This document shows, piece by piece, positions 55,984 to 64,000 of a stretch of 64,000 nt of DNA. The DNA is from Duganella rivi. GTDB lineage: Bacteria; Pseudomonadota; Gammaproteobacteria; Burkholderiales; Burkholderiaceae_D. The position numbers were made by a program, and so were the translations under genes. The DNA lies in contig NZ_WWCK01000001.1 of assembly GCF_009857435.1 (NCBI RefSeq), positions 124,001 through 188,000 of the forward strand, given 5' to 3'. Positions within the stretch are counted from its first letter, which is position 1, and every line of letters starts with the position of its first letter. A model generated the notes under the pieces. That model was not told the DNA's origin and searched no databases. It worked only from the letters and a program-made list of their open reading frames with translations.

Positions 55984-57669
55984 TTAGTTCTTGTTGTCCA
56001 GCTTCGCTTTCAGCAGTGCGCCCAGGCTGGTGGTGCCCGAAGCGGCGCTGCTGTCAGCGGCGATGTTTTTCATCGCTTCAGCGGTGTCAGCCGAATCTTT
56101 GGCTTTGATCGACAGCTGGATCGAACGTGCTTTACGGTCGATGTTGATCACCAGAGCTTCGACGGAATCGCCGACTTTCAGGTGGGTGCCAGCATCTTCC
56201 ACGCGGTCACGCGAGATTTCCGAAGCGCGCAGGTAGCCTTCAACTTCTTCCGACAGCTGGATCACGGCGCCTTTAGGCTCAACCGATTTAACGGTGCCGG
56301 TTACCAGTGCGCCTTTGTCGTTCATGGCGGCGAAGTTGTTGAATGGATCACCTTCCAGTTGCTTAACGCCCAGGGAAACGCGCTCACGCTCAACGTCGAT
56401 GGCCAGAACCACGGCTTCCAGTTCGTCGCCTTTCTTGAACTTGCGTACGGCTTCTTCGCCGGACTCGGTCCACGACAGGTCGGACAGGTGTACCAGGCCG
56501 TCGATGTTGCCAGCCAGGCCGATGAACACGCCGAAGTCGGTGATCGATTTGATCGCGCCTTTGACTTTATCGCCCTTCTTGTGGGTTACGCCGAAGTCGT
56601 CCCATGGGTTGGCTTTGCACTGCTTCATGCCCAGCGAGATACGGCGACGCTCTTCGTCGATCTCCAGAACCATCACTTCTACTTCGTCGCCCAGCTGGAC
56701 AACCTTGTTAGGAGCAACGTTCTTGTTGGTCCAGTCCATTTCCGACACGTGAACCAGGCCTTCGATGCCTTGTTCAACTTCAACGAACGCACCGTAGTCG
56801 GTCAGGTTGGTGACTTTACCGAACAGGCGGGTGCCTTGTGGGTAACGACGCGACAGGCCAGTCCATGGGTCATCGCCCAGTTGCTTCACGCCCAGCGAAA
56901 CACGGTTCTTCTCTTGATCGTATTTCAGGACTTTAGCGGTGATTTCCTGGCCAACGGTCAGCACTTCCGATGGGTGACGCACACGACGCCATGCCAGGTC
57001 GGTGATGTGCAGCAGGCCGTCGATGCCGCCCAGATCCACGAACGCGCCGTAGTCGGTGATGTTCTTCACAACGCCGGTCACCACGGTGCCTTCTTTCAGG
57101 GTTTCCATCAGCTTCTGGCGCTCTTCGCCCATCGAAGCTTCGATCACGGCGCGGCGCGACAGCACTACGTTGTTACGCTTGCGATCCAGCTTGATAACCT
57201 TGAACTCGAGGGTCTTGCCTTCGAATGGGGTGGTGTCCTTGACTGGACGGGTGTCTACCAGCGAACCTGGCAGGAAGGCACGGATGCCGTTGGTCAGAAC
57301 GGTCAGGCCGCCCTTGACTTTGCCGTTCACGGTGCCGACCACGATCTCGCCCGACTCCATTGCTTTTTCCAGTGCCAGCCACGAAGCCAGACGCTTGGCT
57401 TTGTCGCGCGACAGGATGGTATCGCCGAAACCATTTTCCAGCGATTCGATGGCCACGGAAACGAAGTCACCTACTTTGACTTCCAGTTCGCCTTGGTCAT
57501 TTTTGAATTCTTCAACAGGGATGAATGCTTCCGATTTCAGGCCGGCGTTGACGATCACGAAGTTGTGATCCAGACGAACGACTTCAGCCGAGATCACTTC
57601 GCCCGAACGCATGTCTTGACGCGACAGGGATTCTTCGAAGAGGGCTGCAAAACTTTCCATATTAGACAT
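55984..57669 (-). CDS. rpsA: 30S ribosomal protein S1
   Basis: A 561-residue protein with six S1 RNA-binding domains (starting near residues 20, 105, 190, 275, 362 and 448; note repeated [20 protein letters not shown] and [20 protein letters not shown]). The first two bind the ribosome and the others recruit mRNA. Codon use is visibly more biased than in its neighbours, as expected for high expression. It lies between cmk and ihfB. Confidence 0.97.
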   Translation of the reverse strand: MSNMESFAALFEESLSRQDMRSGEVISAEVVRLDHNFVIVNAGLKSEAFIPVEEFKNDQGELEVKVGDFVSVAIESLENGFGDTILSRDKAKRLASWLALEKAMESGEIVVGTVNGKVKGGLTVLTNGIRAFLPGSLVDTRPVKDTTPFEGKTLEFKVIKLDRKRNNVVLSRRAVIEASMGEERQKLMETLKEGTVVTGVVKNITDYGAFVDLGGIDGLLHITDLAWRRVRHPSEVLTVGQEITAKVLKYDQEKNRVSLGVKQLGDDPWTGLSRRYPQGTRLFGKVTNLTDYGAFVEVEQGIEGLVHVSEMDWTNKNVAPNKVVQLGDEVEVMVLEIDEERRRISLGMKQCKANPWDDFGVTHKKGDKVKGAIKSITDFGVFIGLAGNIDGLVHLSDLSWTESGEEAVRKFKKGDELEAVVLAIDVERERVSLGVKQLEGDPFNNFAAMNDKGALVTGTVKSVEPKGAVIQLSEEVEGYLRASEISRDRVEDAGTHLKVGDSVEALVINIDRKARSIQLSIKAKDSADTAEAMKNIAADSSAASGTTSLGALLKAKLDNKN

Positions 57670-57734
57670 TGTATTTCCAGGTTACCAGCAAGGCCCGCGG
57701 TATGCGGCTTCAACTGGGTTAGGTTGATAAAAAT

Positions 57735-58406
57735 TTACGACTTTGCTACGGCGGCGTACCATGCAAGCACTTGTTCGACCGCTTGATCAGCGTTCATTTC
57801 AGAGGTGTCCAGCACGAAAGCGCCTTCCGCCGGGGCCAGCGGCGCGATGGCCCGGTTTGTATCCCGGTCGTCCCGCGCCTGCAAATCCACCAGTAGGTCT
57901 TGCATATTAGCAGAAAATCCCTTGTCTATCAATTGCTTATAGCGGCGCTCTGCGCGAGCCTTGACCGAGGCCGTCAAAAACACCTTGAGCGGGGCGTGCG
58001 GGAAGATCACCGAGCCCATGTCGCGGCCGTCCGCCACCAGGCCCGGCGCCTTGCGAAAACCCAGTTGCAGCCCTACCAGCGCATGGCGCACGGCCGGGAA
58101 TGTAGCGATCCTGGAGGCGGTATTACCCACCTCTTCCGCCCGGATCGCATCCGTGACGTTTTCATGCGACAGGATGATATCGCCGCCCTGGAAACTGCAA
58201 TGCAGGTGCTCGGCCAGCTTGGCCAGCGCGTGCTCGTCGGTCAGTTCGGTGCCGCGGCGCAGGGCCGACAGCGCGGTCAAGCGATACAGGGCGCCCGAGT
58301 CCAGGTAATGGAAGCCGAGCTTATCGGCAACGCGGTGTGCGACCGTGCCCTTGCCGGATGCGGTAGGGCCGTCGATGGTGATGACTGGAATCTGGGATGT
58401 TGGCAT
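57735..58406 (-). CDS. cmk: Cytidylate kinase
   Basis: A 223-residue nucleotide kinase (CMP or dCMP + ATP). P-loop [20 protein letters not shown] at residues 12-31, followed by [12 protein letters not shown] and [19 protein letters not shown]; the CMP-binding insert is present. Starts 5 bp after aroA. Confidence 0.96.
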   Translation of the reverse strand: MPTSQIPVITIDGPTASGKGTVAHRVADKLGFHYLDSGALYRLTALSALRRGTELTDEHALAKLAEHLHCSFQGGDIILSHENVTDAIRAEEVGNTASRIATFPAVRHALVGLQLGFRKAPGLVADGRDMGSVIFPHAPLKVFLTASVKARAERRYKQLIDKGFSANMQDLLVDLQARDDRDTNRAIAPLAPAEGAFVLDTSEMNADQAVEQVLAWYAAVAKS

Positions 58407-58411
58407 ATCAG

Positions 58412-59722
58412 TTACTTTGCAATCTTGGCAAATGCGTTGAAATATTCAGGGAAAGTCTTGTTCACGCACTTAGGATCGTTGATGCGCACCGTGGCGCCCT
58501 TGCGCAGCGCGCCGTCCAGCGAGGTCAGCGAGAAGCACATGGCCATGCGGTGATCGTCGTAGGTATCAATGGTAGCAGGCGTCAGCGCGGCAGGCGGCGT
58601 AACCTTGATGTAGTCCGCGCCCTCTTCCACGACAGCGCCAACTTTGCGCAGCTCGGTTGCCATGGCCGCAATGCGGTCGGTCTCCTTGACGCGCCAGCTG
58701 GCGATGTTGCGCAGCGTTGATGGGCCGTCGGCGTACAGCGCGGCGATGGCGATGGTCATGGCCGCATCCGGGATGTGATTGAAGTCGGCGTCGATGGCCT
58801 TCAGCGGGCCGCTGCTGCGCGCTTCGATCCAGTTGTCGCCCATGGTGATCTGCGCGCCCATCTGCTCCAATGCGGCGGCAAAGCGCACGTCGCCCTGGAT
58901 GCTGTCCTTGCCCACGCCTTCCACGCGCACCGGGCCGCCGGCAATCGCGCCAGCCGCCAGGAAGTAGGACGCCGACGAGGCGTCACCCTCAACGTGAATA
59001 GTGCCTGGCGACTGGTAGACCTTGCCCGGCTGGATGGTGAACGACTCCCAGCCGGTCTGCTCGACCTTGACGCCGAAGCGGCGGATCAGGTTCAGCGTGA
59101 TTTCGATGTAGGGCTTGGAGATCAATTCGCCGATCACGTCGATGGTGATTGCGTGGTCTTTCGCCATCAGCGGCGCCACCATCAGCAGCGCGGTCAGGAA
59201 CTGGCTCGATACGTCACCGCGCACCGACAGGCGCTCGGTGATGATCTTGCCCTGCTTGATGTGCAGTGGCGGGAAGCCTGGGTTGCCGGTGTATTCGACA
59301 TTGGTGCCGGCGGCGTTCAGCGCATCGACCAAGTCGCCGATCGGACGCTCGTGCATGCGCGGCACGCCGTGCAGCGTGTAGTCGCCACCGATCACGGCCA
59401 GCGCGGCGGTCAACGGGCGGATCGCGGTGCCGGCGTTGCCCATGAAAAGATCCGCCGATTTATTCGGCAGCACGCCGGCCACGCCGGTGACGTGGTGGAT
59501 AGTGCCGGTGGCGGTTTTCTCTTCCGTCCACTGCACGCCGAGGGAGCGCAGCGCGGCCAGCATCACGGCCGTGTCGTCGGACGCCAGCAGATCGACAATG
59601 GCGACCTGCCCTTGCGACAGCGCGGAGAGCAGCAGGATGCGGTTGGAAATCGATTTAGAACCCGGCAAACGCACCGCGCCCTGCACGTGTTTAACGGGTT
59701 GAAGGTCAATATAATCAGTCAT
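58412..59722 (-). CDS. aroA: 3-phosphoshikimate 1-carboxyvinyltransferase (EPSP synthase)
   Basis: A 436-residue shikimate-pathway enzyme joining PEP and shikimate 3-phosphate. [18 protein letters not shown] near residues 18-35, [14 protein letters not shown] at about 95-108 and [11 protein letters not shown] near the end are the class I signatures. A palindromic repeat lies between it and tyrA upstream, so cotranscription with tyrA may be partial. Confidence 0.97.
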   Translation of the reverse strand: MTDYIDLQPVKHVQGAVRLPGSKSISNRILLLSALSQGQVAIVDLLASDDTAVMLAALRSLGVQWTEEKTATGTIHHVTGVAGVLPNKSADLFMGNAGTAIRPLTAALAVIGGDYTLHGVPRMHERPIGDLVDALNAAGTNVEYTGNPGFPPLHIKQGKIITERLSVRGDVSSQFLTALLMVAPLMAKDHAITIDVIGELISKPYIEITLNLIRRFGVKVEQTGWESFTIQPGKVYQSPGTIHVEGDASSASYFLAAGAIAGGPVRVEGVGKDSIQGDVRFAAALEQMGAQITMGDNWIEARSSGPLKAIDADFNHIPDAAMTIAIAALYADGPSTLRNIASWRVKETDRIAAMATELRKVGAVVEEGADYIKVTPPAALTPATIDTYDDHRMAMCFSLTSLDGALRKGATVRINDPKCVNKTFPEYFNAFAKIAK

Positions 59723-59759
59723 GCTTAATCCTCATTTACGGGCGCGGACGGCACCGGCG

Positions 59760-59810
59760 AAACCCGCACTGCGGCGACCGGGGGTCTGACCCCGTACGGG
59801 GTCAGACCCC
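59760..59810. repeat. 51-bp repeat between tyrA and aroA
   Basis: Identical over 51 bp to the copy at 48522-48572, with core 59781-59810. It stands inside the aromatic amino-acid operon, 44 bp after the tyrA stop, where the stem could attenuate readthrough into aroA. Confidence 0.92.
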
Positions 59811-59854
59811 ATTTGTCCGGGTTTGGCTGCGCGGCTCAATCTGCGTTCCCGTGT

Positions 59855-60760
59855 TTAGTCTTTCGGCGGCGCTTCGGCCGTCTCGATCGCGGTTATCCAT
59901 TGATGGCGGGCGTGTTGGGCATTAGTGTAAACGCCTTCCAACCCAGCCCCGTCCCCCGCCGCCAGTTGGGCGCGCAGCGTAGTCAATTGCGCCATGTAGG
60001 CGTCCAGTTCCGTCAGCAGCGCCGATTGGTTGGCCAGGCTGATATCGCGCCACATCTCCGGCGACGATCCGGCGATCCTCGTGAAATCGCGGAAGCCGCT
60101 GGCGGCGTATTGGAACAGCAGATCGGCGTGCGGCTTCTTCGCAATGTCGTCTACCAGTGCGTAGGCCAGCAGGTGCGGCAGGTGGCTTACCGCCGCGAAC
60201 ACCTTGTCGTGTTCTTCCGGCGTTAAGCGGTGGATGATGGCGTCGCAAGCGCGCCATGCTGCCGCTACGCGCTCCACGTCAGCCTCCGTATTTTCGGCCA
60301 GCGCGGTGAGCACCACCTTCTTGCCGACATACAGATTGTCGATGGCCGCATCCGGGCCATTGGTTTCGCGGCCCGCAATCGGATGGCCGGGCACGAACTG
60401 CGCCACCTTGCTACCCAGCGCACTGCGCGCGGCAGCCACTACGTCGGACTTGGTGCTGCCCGCATCAGTGACCACAGTGCCCCCTTGCAGATGCGGCGCA
60501 ATGGCCGCCAGAATCGCCTCGGTCTGCGCGACCGGCGCAGCCAGCAGCACGAGATCCGCACCATGCAGCGCTTCCGCCAGCGACGCCGGATCGCCCGCCA
60601 CAGCTATCGCGTCAACGATGCCCAACTCCAGCGCGCGCGCCATCGACGCGGCCGAGCGGCCGACGCCGACGATGGTGTGCACCGCGCCAGCCTTCTTCAG
60701 CGAGCGCGCGAACGAGCCGCCGATCAGACCTACGCCAAAAATTACGACCTTGTTCAGCAT
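59855..60760 (-). CDS. tyrA: Prephenate (or arogenate) dehydrogenase
   Basis: A 301-residue enzyme of tyrosine synthesis. NAD motif VVIFGVGLIGGSFARSLKKA at residues 5-24, AAPVAQTEAIL, DAGSTKSDVVAAARSAL, PGHPIAGRE and HLPHLLAYAL are standard. No fused chorismate mutase or ACT domain. ATG 60760 overlaps the hisC stop (TAATG). The longer frame at 60838 is not supported. Confidence 0.95.
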   Translation of the reverse strand: MLNKVVIFGVGLIGGSFARSLKKAGAVHTIVGVGRSAASMARALELGIVDAIAVAGDPASLAEALHGADLVLLAAPVAQTEAILAAIAPHLQGGTVVTDAGSTKSDVVAAARSALGSKVAQFVPGHPIAGRETNGPDAAIDNLYVGKKVVLTALAENTEADVERVAAAWRACDAIIHRLTPEEHDKVFAAVSHLPHLLAYALVDDIAKKPHADLLFQYAASGFRDFTRIAGSSPEMWRDISLANQSALLTELDAYMAQLTTLRAQLAAGDGAGLEGVYTNAQHARHQWITAIETAEAPPKD

Positions 60761-61869
60761 TACTCCGCCAATGCTTTCGCCAGTGCCGCGATGAAGACCG
60801 CATTCTCTTGCGGCAGGCCGATGGAAATACGCAGCCACTCAGGCAAACCGTAATTACCAACCGGACGCACAATCACGCCCTGCTTCAACAGCGACAGATT
60901 CACACGCGCGCCGGCGCCGGCATCACTACCAACCTTCACCAGCACGAAGTTACCGTACGACGGCACATACTCGAGGCCCATCTGCTCAAACGCCTCGACG
61001 AATTGCTGGTAGCCTGCCGCGTTATTGGCCGCGCTCCGCTTCAGGAATTCCTTGTCGTTCAGCGCCGCGATGGCCGCTGCCTGTGCCAGCGAGTTCACGT
61101 TAAACGGCTGGCGAATACGATTCATCAAATCCGTCAACGCCGGCTGCGCAATCGCGAAGCCCACGCGCAGGCCTGCCAGGCCATACGCCTTGGAGAAGGT
61201 GCGCGACACCAACAGGTTAGGATACTTCTTCACCCACTCTGCCGATTCAAACTGGTTTTCTTCGGACAGGAACTCGTTGTAAGCCTCGTCCAGCACCACG
61301 ACAACGTGCGCCGGCACCTTGGCGACAAACGCCTCGATCTCCGCCGCCGGAATAAACGTGCCGGTCGGGTTGTTCGGATTGGCGATAAACACCAGACGCG
61401 TATCGTCGCGGATCGCCGCCAGCATGGCCGGCAGGTCGTGGCCATGCGCCTTGGCCGGCACCACGATGTGCTGCGCCCCCACGCCTTGCGTCGCCAGCGC
61501 ATACACCGCGAACGAATACTGCGAATACACGATCGACTGGCCGCGCTCCACAAACGCATGCGCAGCGATTTCCAGAATATCGTTGGAGCCGTTACCGAGC
61601 GTGATCCAATCCGCAGGCACGTCGTAACGCTTGGCCAGCGCGCCCTTCAAATCAAAGCCGTTGGCATCCGGGTAGCGCCCCAGTTCCGCCACCGCAGCGG
61701 CCATCGCCTGCTGCGCCGATGCCGGCACGCCGAACGGATTCTCGTTCGACGCCAGCTTCACAATGGTCGCCTCATCGAGGCCGAATTCACGCGCGACTTC
61801 CGAAATCGGTTTGCCGGCCTGGTATGGGGCGATGGCGCGGACGTATTCCGGGCCGTAGTTCTTACTCAT
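60760..61869 (-). CDS. hisC: Histidinol-phosphate aminotransferase
   Basis: A 369-residue class I/II PLP aminotransferase. PLP Lys in SRTFSKAYGLAGLRVGFA, ANPNNPTGTF and DEAYNEFLS for cofactor binding. Its place between pheA and tyrA suggests that it also transaminates phenylpyruvate or hydroxyphenylpyruvate, as proposed for such hisC copies; this is inference. Confidence 0.94.
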   Translation of the reverse strand: MSKNYGPEYVRAIAPYQAGKPISEVAREFGLDEATIVKLASNENPFGVPASAQQAMAAAVAELGRYPDANGFDLKGALAKRYDVPADWITLGNGSNDILEIAAHAFVERGQSIVYSQYSFAVYALATQGVGAQHIVVPAKAHGHDLPAMLAAIRDDTRLVFIANPNNPTGTFIPAAEIEAFVAKVPAHVVVVLDEAYNEFLSEENQFESAEWVKKYPNLLVSRTFSKAYGLAGLRVGFAIAQPALTDLMNRIRQPFNVNSLAQAAAIAALNDKEFLKRSAANNAAGYQQFVEAFEQMGLEYVPSYGNFVLVKVGSDAGAGARVNLSLLKQGVIVRPVGNYGLPEWLRISIGLPQENAVFIAALAKALAE

Positions 61870-61887
61870 GTTCTCTCTCTTCGAAAA

Positions 61888-62961
61888 TCAGGTCAGGCTC
61901 ACCGGGTAGGAACCCAGCACCTTGAAGAATGCAGCGTTGCCTTGCAGCTCATCGAGCGCCTTGGCGACGGCGGGATCTTGCACATGGCCTTCCACGTCGA
62001 CGTAGAAGTAGTACTCCCACGTGCCGGTGCGCGCCGGGCGCGACTCGAAGCGCGTCATCGACACGCCGTGCTGTGCCAGCGATCCAAGCAGGCGATAAAT
62101 CGAACCCGCCTTGTGCGGCGCCGCCAGCGCCAGCGAGGTGCGATCCTCGCCAGAAGGGCCGGCCTGCAGGGAACCAATCACGGCAAAGCGCGTGCGGTTG
62201 TGCGGATCATCCTGAATGTTTGCCTTCACCGTACCGAGGCCATAGCGCACGCCTGCGCGCTCGCCTGCAATCGCGGCGATGGTGTGATCGTCACGCGCCA
62301 TGCGCGCCGCTTCCGCGTTGGACGACACGGCGCGGCGTTCGATCTCGGGGTAGTTATTGTTCAACCAGATCTGGCATTGCGCCAGCGCCTGCGCGTGCGC
62401 GCAAATCGCGGTGACGCCTTCCATATTGCCGGTGCCGGTCAACAGGCTGTGACGCACAGCGATCGACACTTCGCCGCTGATGGTCAGCGGCGTATGCAGC
62501 AGCAAGTCCAGCGTGCGGCCGATGGCGCCTTCGGTCGAATTCTCAACCGGCACCACGCCGAATTCCGCCGTCCCAGCCTCGGTGGCGCGGAACACTTCAT
62601 CAATCGACGAGCAAGGCAGCACATCCACCGCCGTGCCGAATTGCTGATACACGGCTTGTTCGCTGTAGGTGCCCGCTGGGCCGAGGAAGGCCACCGTCAC
62701 GCGCTTCTCCAGCGAGCGGCACGCGGACATGATCTCGCGCCAAATCGTTTGCAATTCCGCGTTGCCCATCGGGCCGGGATTGCGATCCGCCACGCCGCGC
62801 AGCACTTGTGCCTCGCGCTCAGGGCGGAACACCGGCGCGCCGGTTTCGGCTTTCACGTGCCCCACTTCCTGCGCCACTTTCGCGCGCTGGTTCAGCAGAT
62901 CCAGGATTTGCGCGTCAATCGAATCGATTTGTTCGCGCAAGGGTTTAAGTTTGTCGTTCAT
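61888..62961 (-). CDS. pheA: Bifunctional chorismate mutase/prephenate dehydratase (P-protein)
   Basis: A 357-residue fusion enzyme of phenylalanine synthesis: AroQ-type chorismate mutase at about 1-90 (LREQIDSIDAQILDLLNQRA), prephenate dehydratase at about 93-270 (VAFLGPAGTYSEQAV, VPVENSTEGAIGRTLDLL) and a C-terminal ACT domain with the feedback motif FESRPARTGTWEYYFYVD. Starts right at the serC stop, so it is coupled to serC. Confidence 0.97.
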   Translation of the reverse strand: MNDKLKPLREQIDSIDAQILDLLNQRAKVAQEVGHVKAETGAPVFRPEREAQVLRGVADRNPGPMGNAELQTIWREIMSACRSLEKRVTVAFLGPAGTYSEQAVYQQFGTAVDVLPCSSIDEVFRATEAGTAEFGVVPVENSTEGAIGRTLDLLLHTPLTISGEVSIAVRHSLLTGTGNMEGVTAICAHAQALAQCQIWLNNNYPEIERRAVSSNAEAARMARDDHTIAAIAGERAGVRYGLGTVKANIQDDPHNRTRFAVIGSLQAGPSGEDRTSLALAAPHKAGSIYRLLGSLAQHGVSMTRFESRPARTGTWEYYFYVDVEGHVQDPAVAKALDELQGNAAFFKVLGSYPVSLT

Positions 62962-64000
62962 TTATCGGCCTGCAAATTCGTTCAAGTAGTCTACGAGCGC
63001 TTGCACGCCCTCGATAGGCATCGCGTTATAGATCGATGCGCGCATACCGCCGACGGACTTGTGGCCCTTCAGTTGCAGCAGGCCGCGCGCTTTGGCGCCG
63101 GCCAGGAATGCTTCGTTCTTGCTTTCATCCTTCAGGTAGAAGGGTACGTTCATGCGCGAGCGGTTGGCCGGCGCCACGCGATTTTGATAGAAATCGTCGA
63201 CGTCCAGCGCCGCGTACAGCAGCTCGGCCTTGGCCTTGGCGCGGCGCTCCATCTCGGCCACGCCGCCCTGCTGCTTCAGCCACTGGAACACCAGGCCGGC
63301 GATATAGATGCCGTAAGTCGGCGGCGTGTTGTACATCGATTCGTTATCGGCTACCAGCTTGAAATCAAACGCCGACGGGCACACCGGCAGCGCCTTGCCT
63401 AGCAAGTCGTCGCGAATAATCACGATGGTCACGCCGGCCGGGCCGATGTTCTTCTGCGCGCCTGCGAAGATCACGCCGTACTTGGCGACGTCGATCACGC
63501 GCGACAAAATATGCGACGACATATCGGCCACCAGCACGCGGTCTTTAAAACGCGTATCGTTAAAGTCCGGCTGATACTCGACGCCGTCGATGGTCTCGTT
63601 GGTGCACATGTGCAGGTACGCAGCATCGGCAGTCAGTTGCCAATCCGCTTGCGCCGGCACCGCCGTCGTATTCGACGCGGCGGTATTCACCTTGGCGTAC
63701 TTGCCCGCTTCCTTGATGGACTTGGCCGACCACGAACCGGTGTGAATGAAATCGATGGTTGCACCTTCAGGCTTGTGGCCCAGCAGGTTCAACGGAATCA
63801 GGGCGTTTTGCGACAGACCGCCGCCCTGCATGAACAAAATCTTGTAATTGTCCGGCACTGCCAGCAGCTCGCGCAGATCGCGCTCGGCTGCCTTGTAAAT
63901 CGACATAAACTCCGGCCCGCGATGGCTCATCTCCATGACGGACATACCGCTGCCATGCCAATCCAGCATTTCAGCAGCAGCTTGCGCCAAGACTTCCTTC
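62962..64000 (-). CDS. serC: Phosphoserine aminotransferase, 5' end outside window
   Basis: At least 346 residues; the frame is open to the right edge (reads [18 protein letters not shown] from the edge), so only about 15-20 N-terminal residues are missing. PLP Lys in [19 protein letters not shown], substrate contacts in SHRGPEF, C-terminal [20 protein letters not shown]. Makes phosphoserine for serine and pyridoxine synthesis. First visible gene of the leftward serC-pheA-hisC-tyrA-aroA-cmk-rpsA-ihfB operon. Confidence 0.97.
   Translation of the reverse strand, partial: KEVLAQAAAEMLDWHGSGMSVMEMSHRGPEFMSIYKAAERDLRELLAVPDNYKILFMQGGGLSQNALIPLNLLGHKPEGATIDFIHTGSWSAKSIKEAGKYAKVNTAASNTTAVPAQADWQLTADAAYLHMCTNETIDGVEYQPDFNDTRFKDRVLVADMSSHILSRVIDVAKYGVIFAGAQKNIGPAGVTIVIIRDDLLGKALPVCPSAFDFKLVADNESMYNTPPTYGIYIAGLVFQWLKQQGGVAEMERRAKAKAELLYAALDVDDFYQNRVAPANRSRMNVPFYLKDESKNEAFLAGAKARGLLQLKGHKSVGGMRASIYNAMPIEGVQALVDYLNEFAGR

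Overview
The window looks like chromosomal DNA of a GC-rich betaproteobacterium of the Oxalobacteraceae (Massilia/Duganella/Janthinobacterium type). This rests on the gene order (serC-pheA-hisC-tyrA-aroA-cmk-rpsA-ihfB-lapA-lapB; exbB-exbD-lpxK-Trm112-kdsB-adk), the protein sequences as I recognise them, and a short palindrome built on GGGGTCTGACCCC scattered between and inside genes. The genus is inference. I saw no rRNA, tRNA, CRISPR array, phage or insertion sequence; this is mostly housekeeping DNA with accessory insertions.

Layout. 1-6.8 kb (all leftward): end of a membrane protein, an HSD10-type dehydrogenase behind a 20-bp palindrome, a YjjG-type nucleotidase translationally coupled to two tandem GTPases, a small exported protein and a proton pyrophosphatase. 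6.9-10.8 kb (leftward): adk, kdsB, Trm112 protein, lpxK, exbD, exbB, i.e. lipid A/KDO synthesis plus a TonB-type energiser. 10.84-11.92 kb: a non-coding stretch with six copies of an about 80-bp module, each opening with a DnaA-box-like nonamer. 11.9-19.5 kb: xseA, glucokinase with a divergent LacI-family regulator, Fe superoxide dismutase, an exported protein, aldo/keto reductase gpr and a LysR regulator. 19.5-26 kb: an aromatic-acid efflux cluster (outer-membrane factor, MarR regulator, FUSC pump, DUF1656, HlyD adaptor, LysR regulator). 26-31.4 kb (leftward): SnoaL-like protein, YgfF-type dehydrogenase, small membrane protein, dsbA, then btuB-btuF under a cobalamin riboswitch. 31.5-38.7 kb: extradiol dioxygenase, ylqF, OPT transporter, S9 peptidase with its ribosome-binding site buried in a hairpin, zinc alcohol dehydrogenase. 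38.7-44.8 kb: histone-deacetylase-like enzyme, the MoxR-DUF58-transglutaminase trio and mltB. 44.8-51.3 kb: a small HTH protein behind an AT-rich control region, cysM, a CNB-glutaredoxin-like-flavoprotein fusion, and a coupled M28 peptidase/MBL-fold pair. 51.3-64 kb (leftward): comEA-like protein, hldE1, ugd, lapB, lapA, ihfB, rpsA, cmk, aroA, tyrA, hisC, pheA and the body of serC.

How it fits together: envelope construction recurs (KDO and lipid A genes, heptose kinase, LapA/LapB, MltB, DsbA), with TonB-dependent B12 uptake that could use the ExbBD encoded nearby, and a shikimate/aromatic amino-acid operon that runs into ribosomal protein S1. The most unusual features are the DnaA-box module array upstream of xseA, the palindromic repeat translated in the same frame inside LpxK and at the XseA C-terminus, the Cys-less CNB/Grx/TrxR-like fusion, and the hairpin hiding the S9 peptidase ribosome-binding site.
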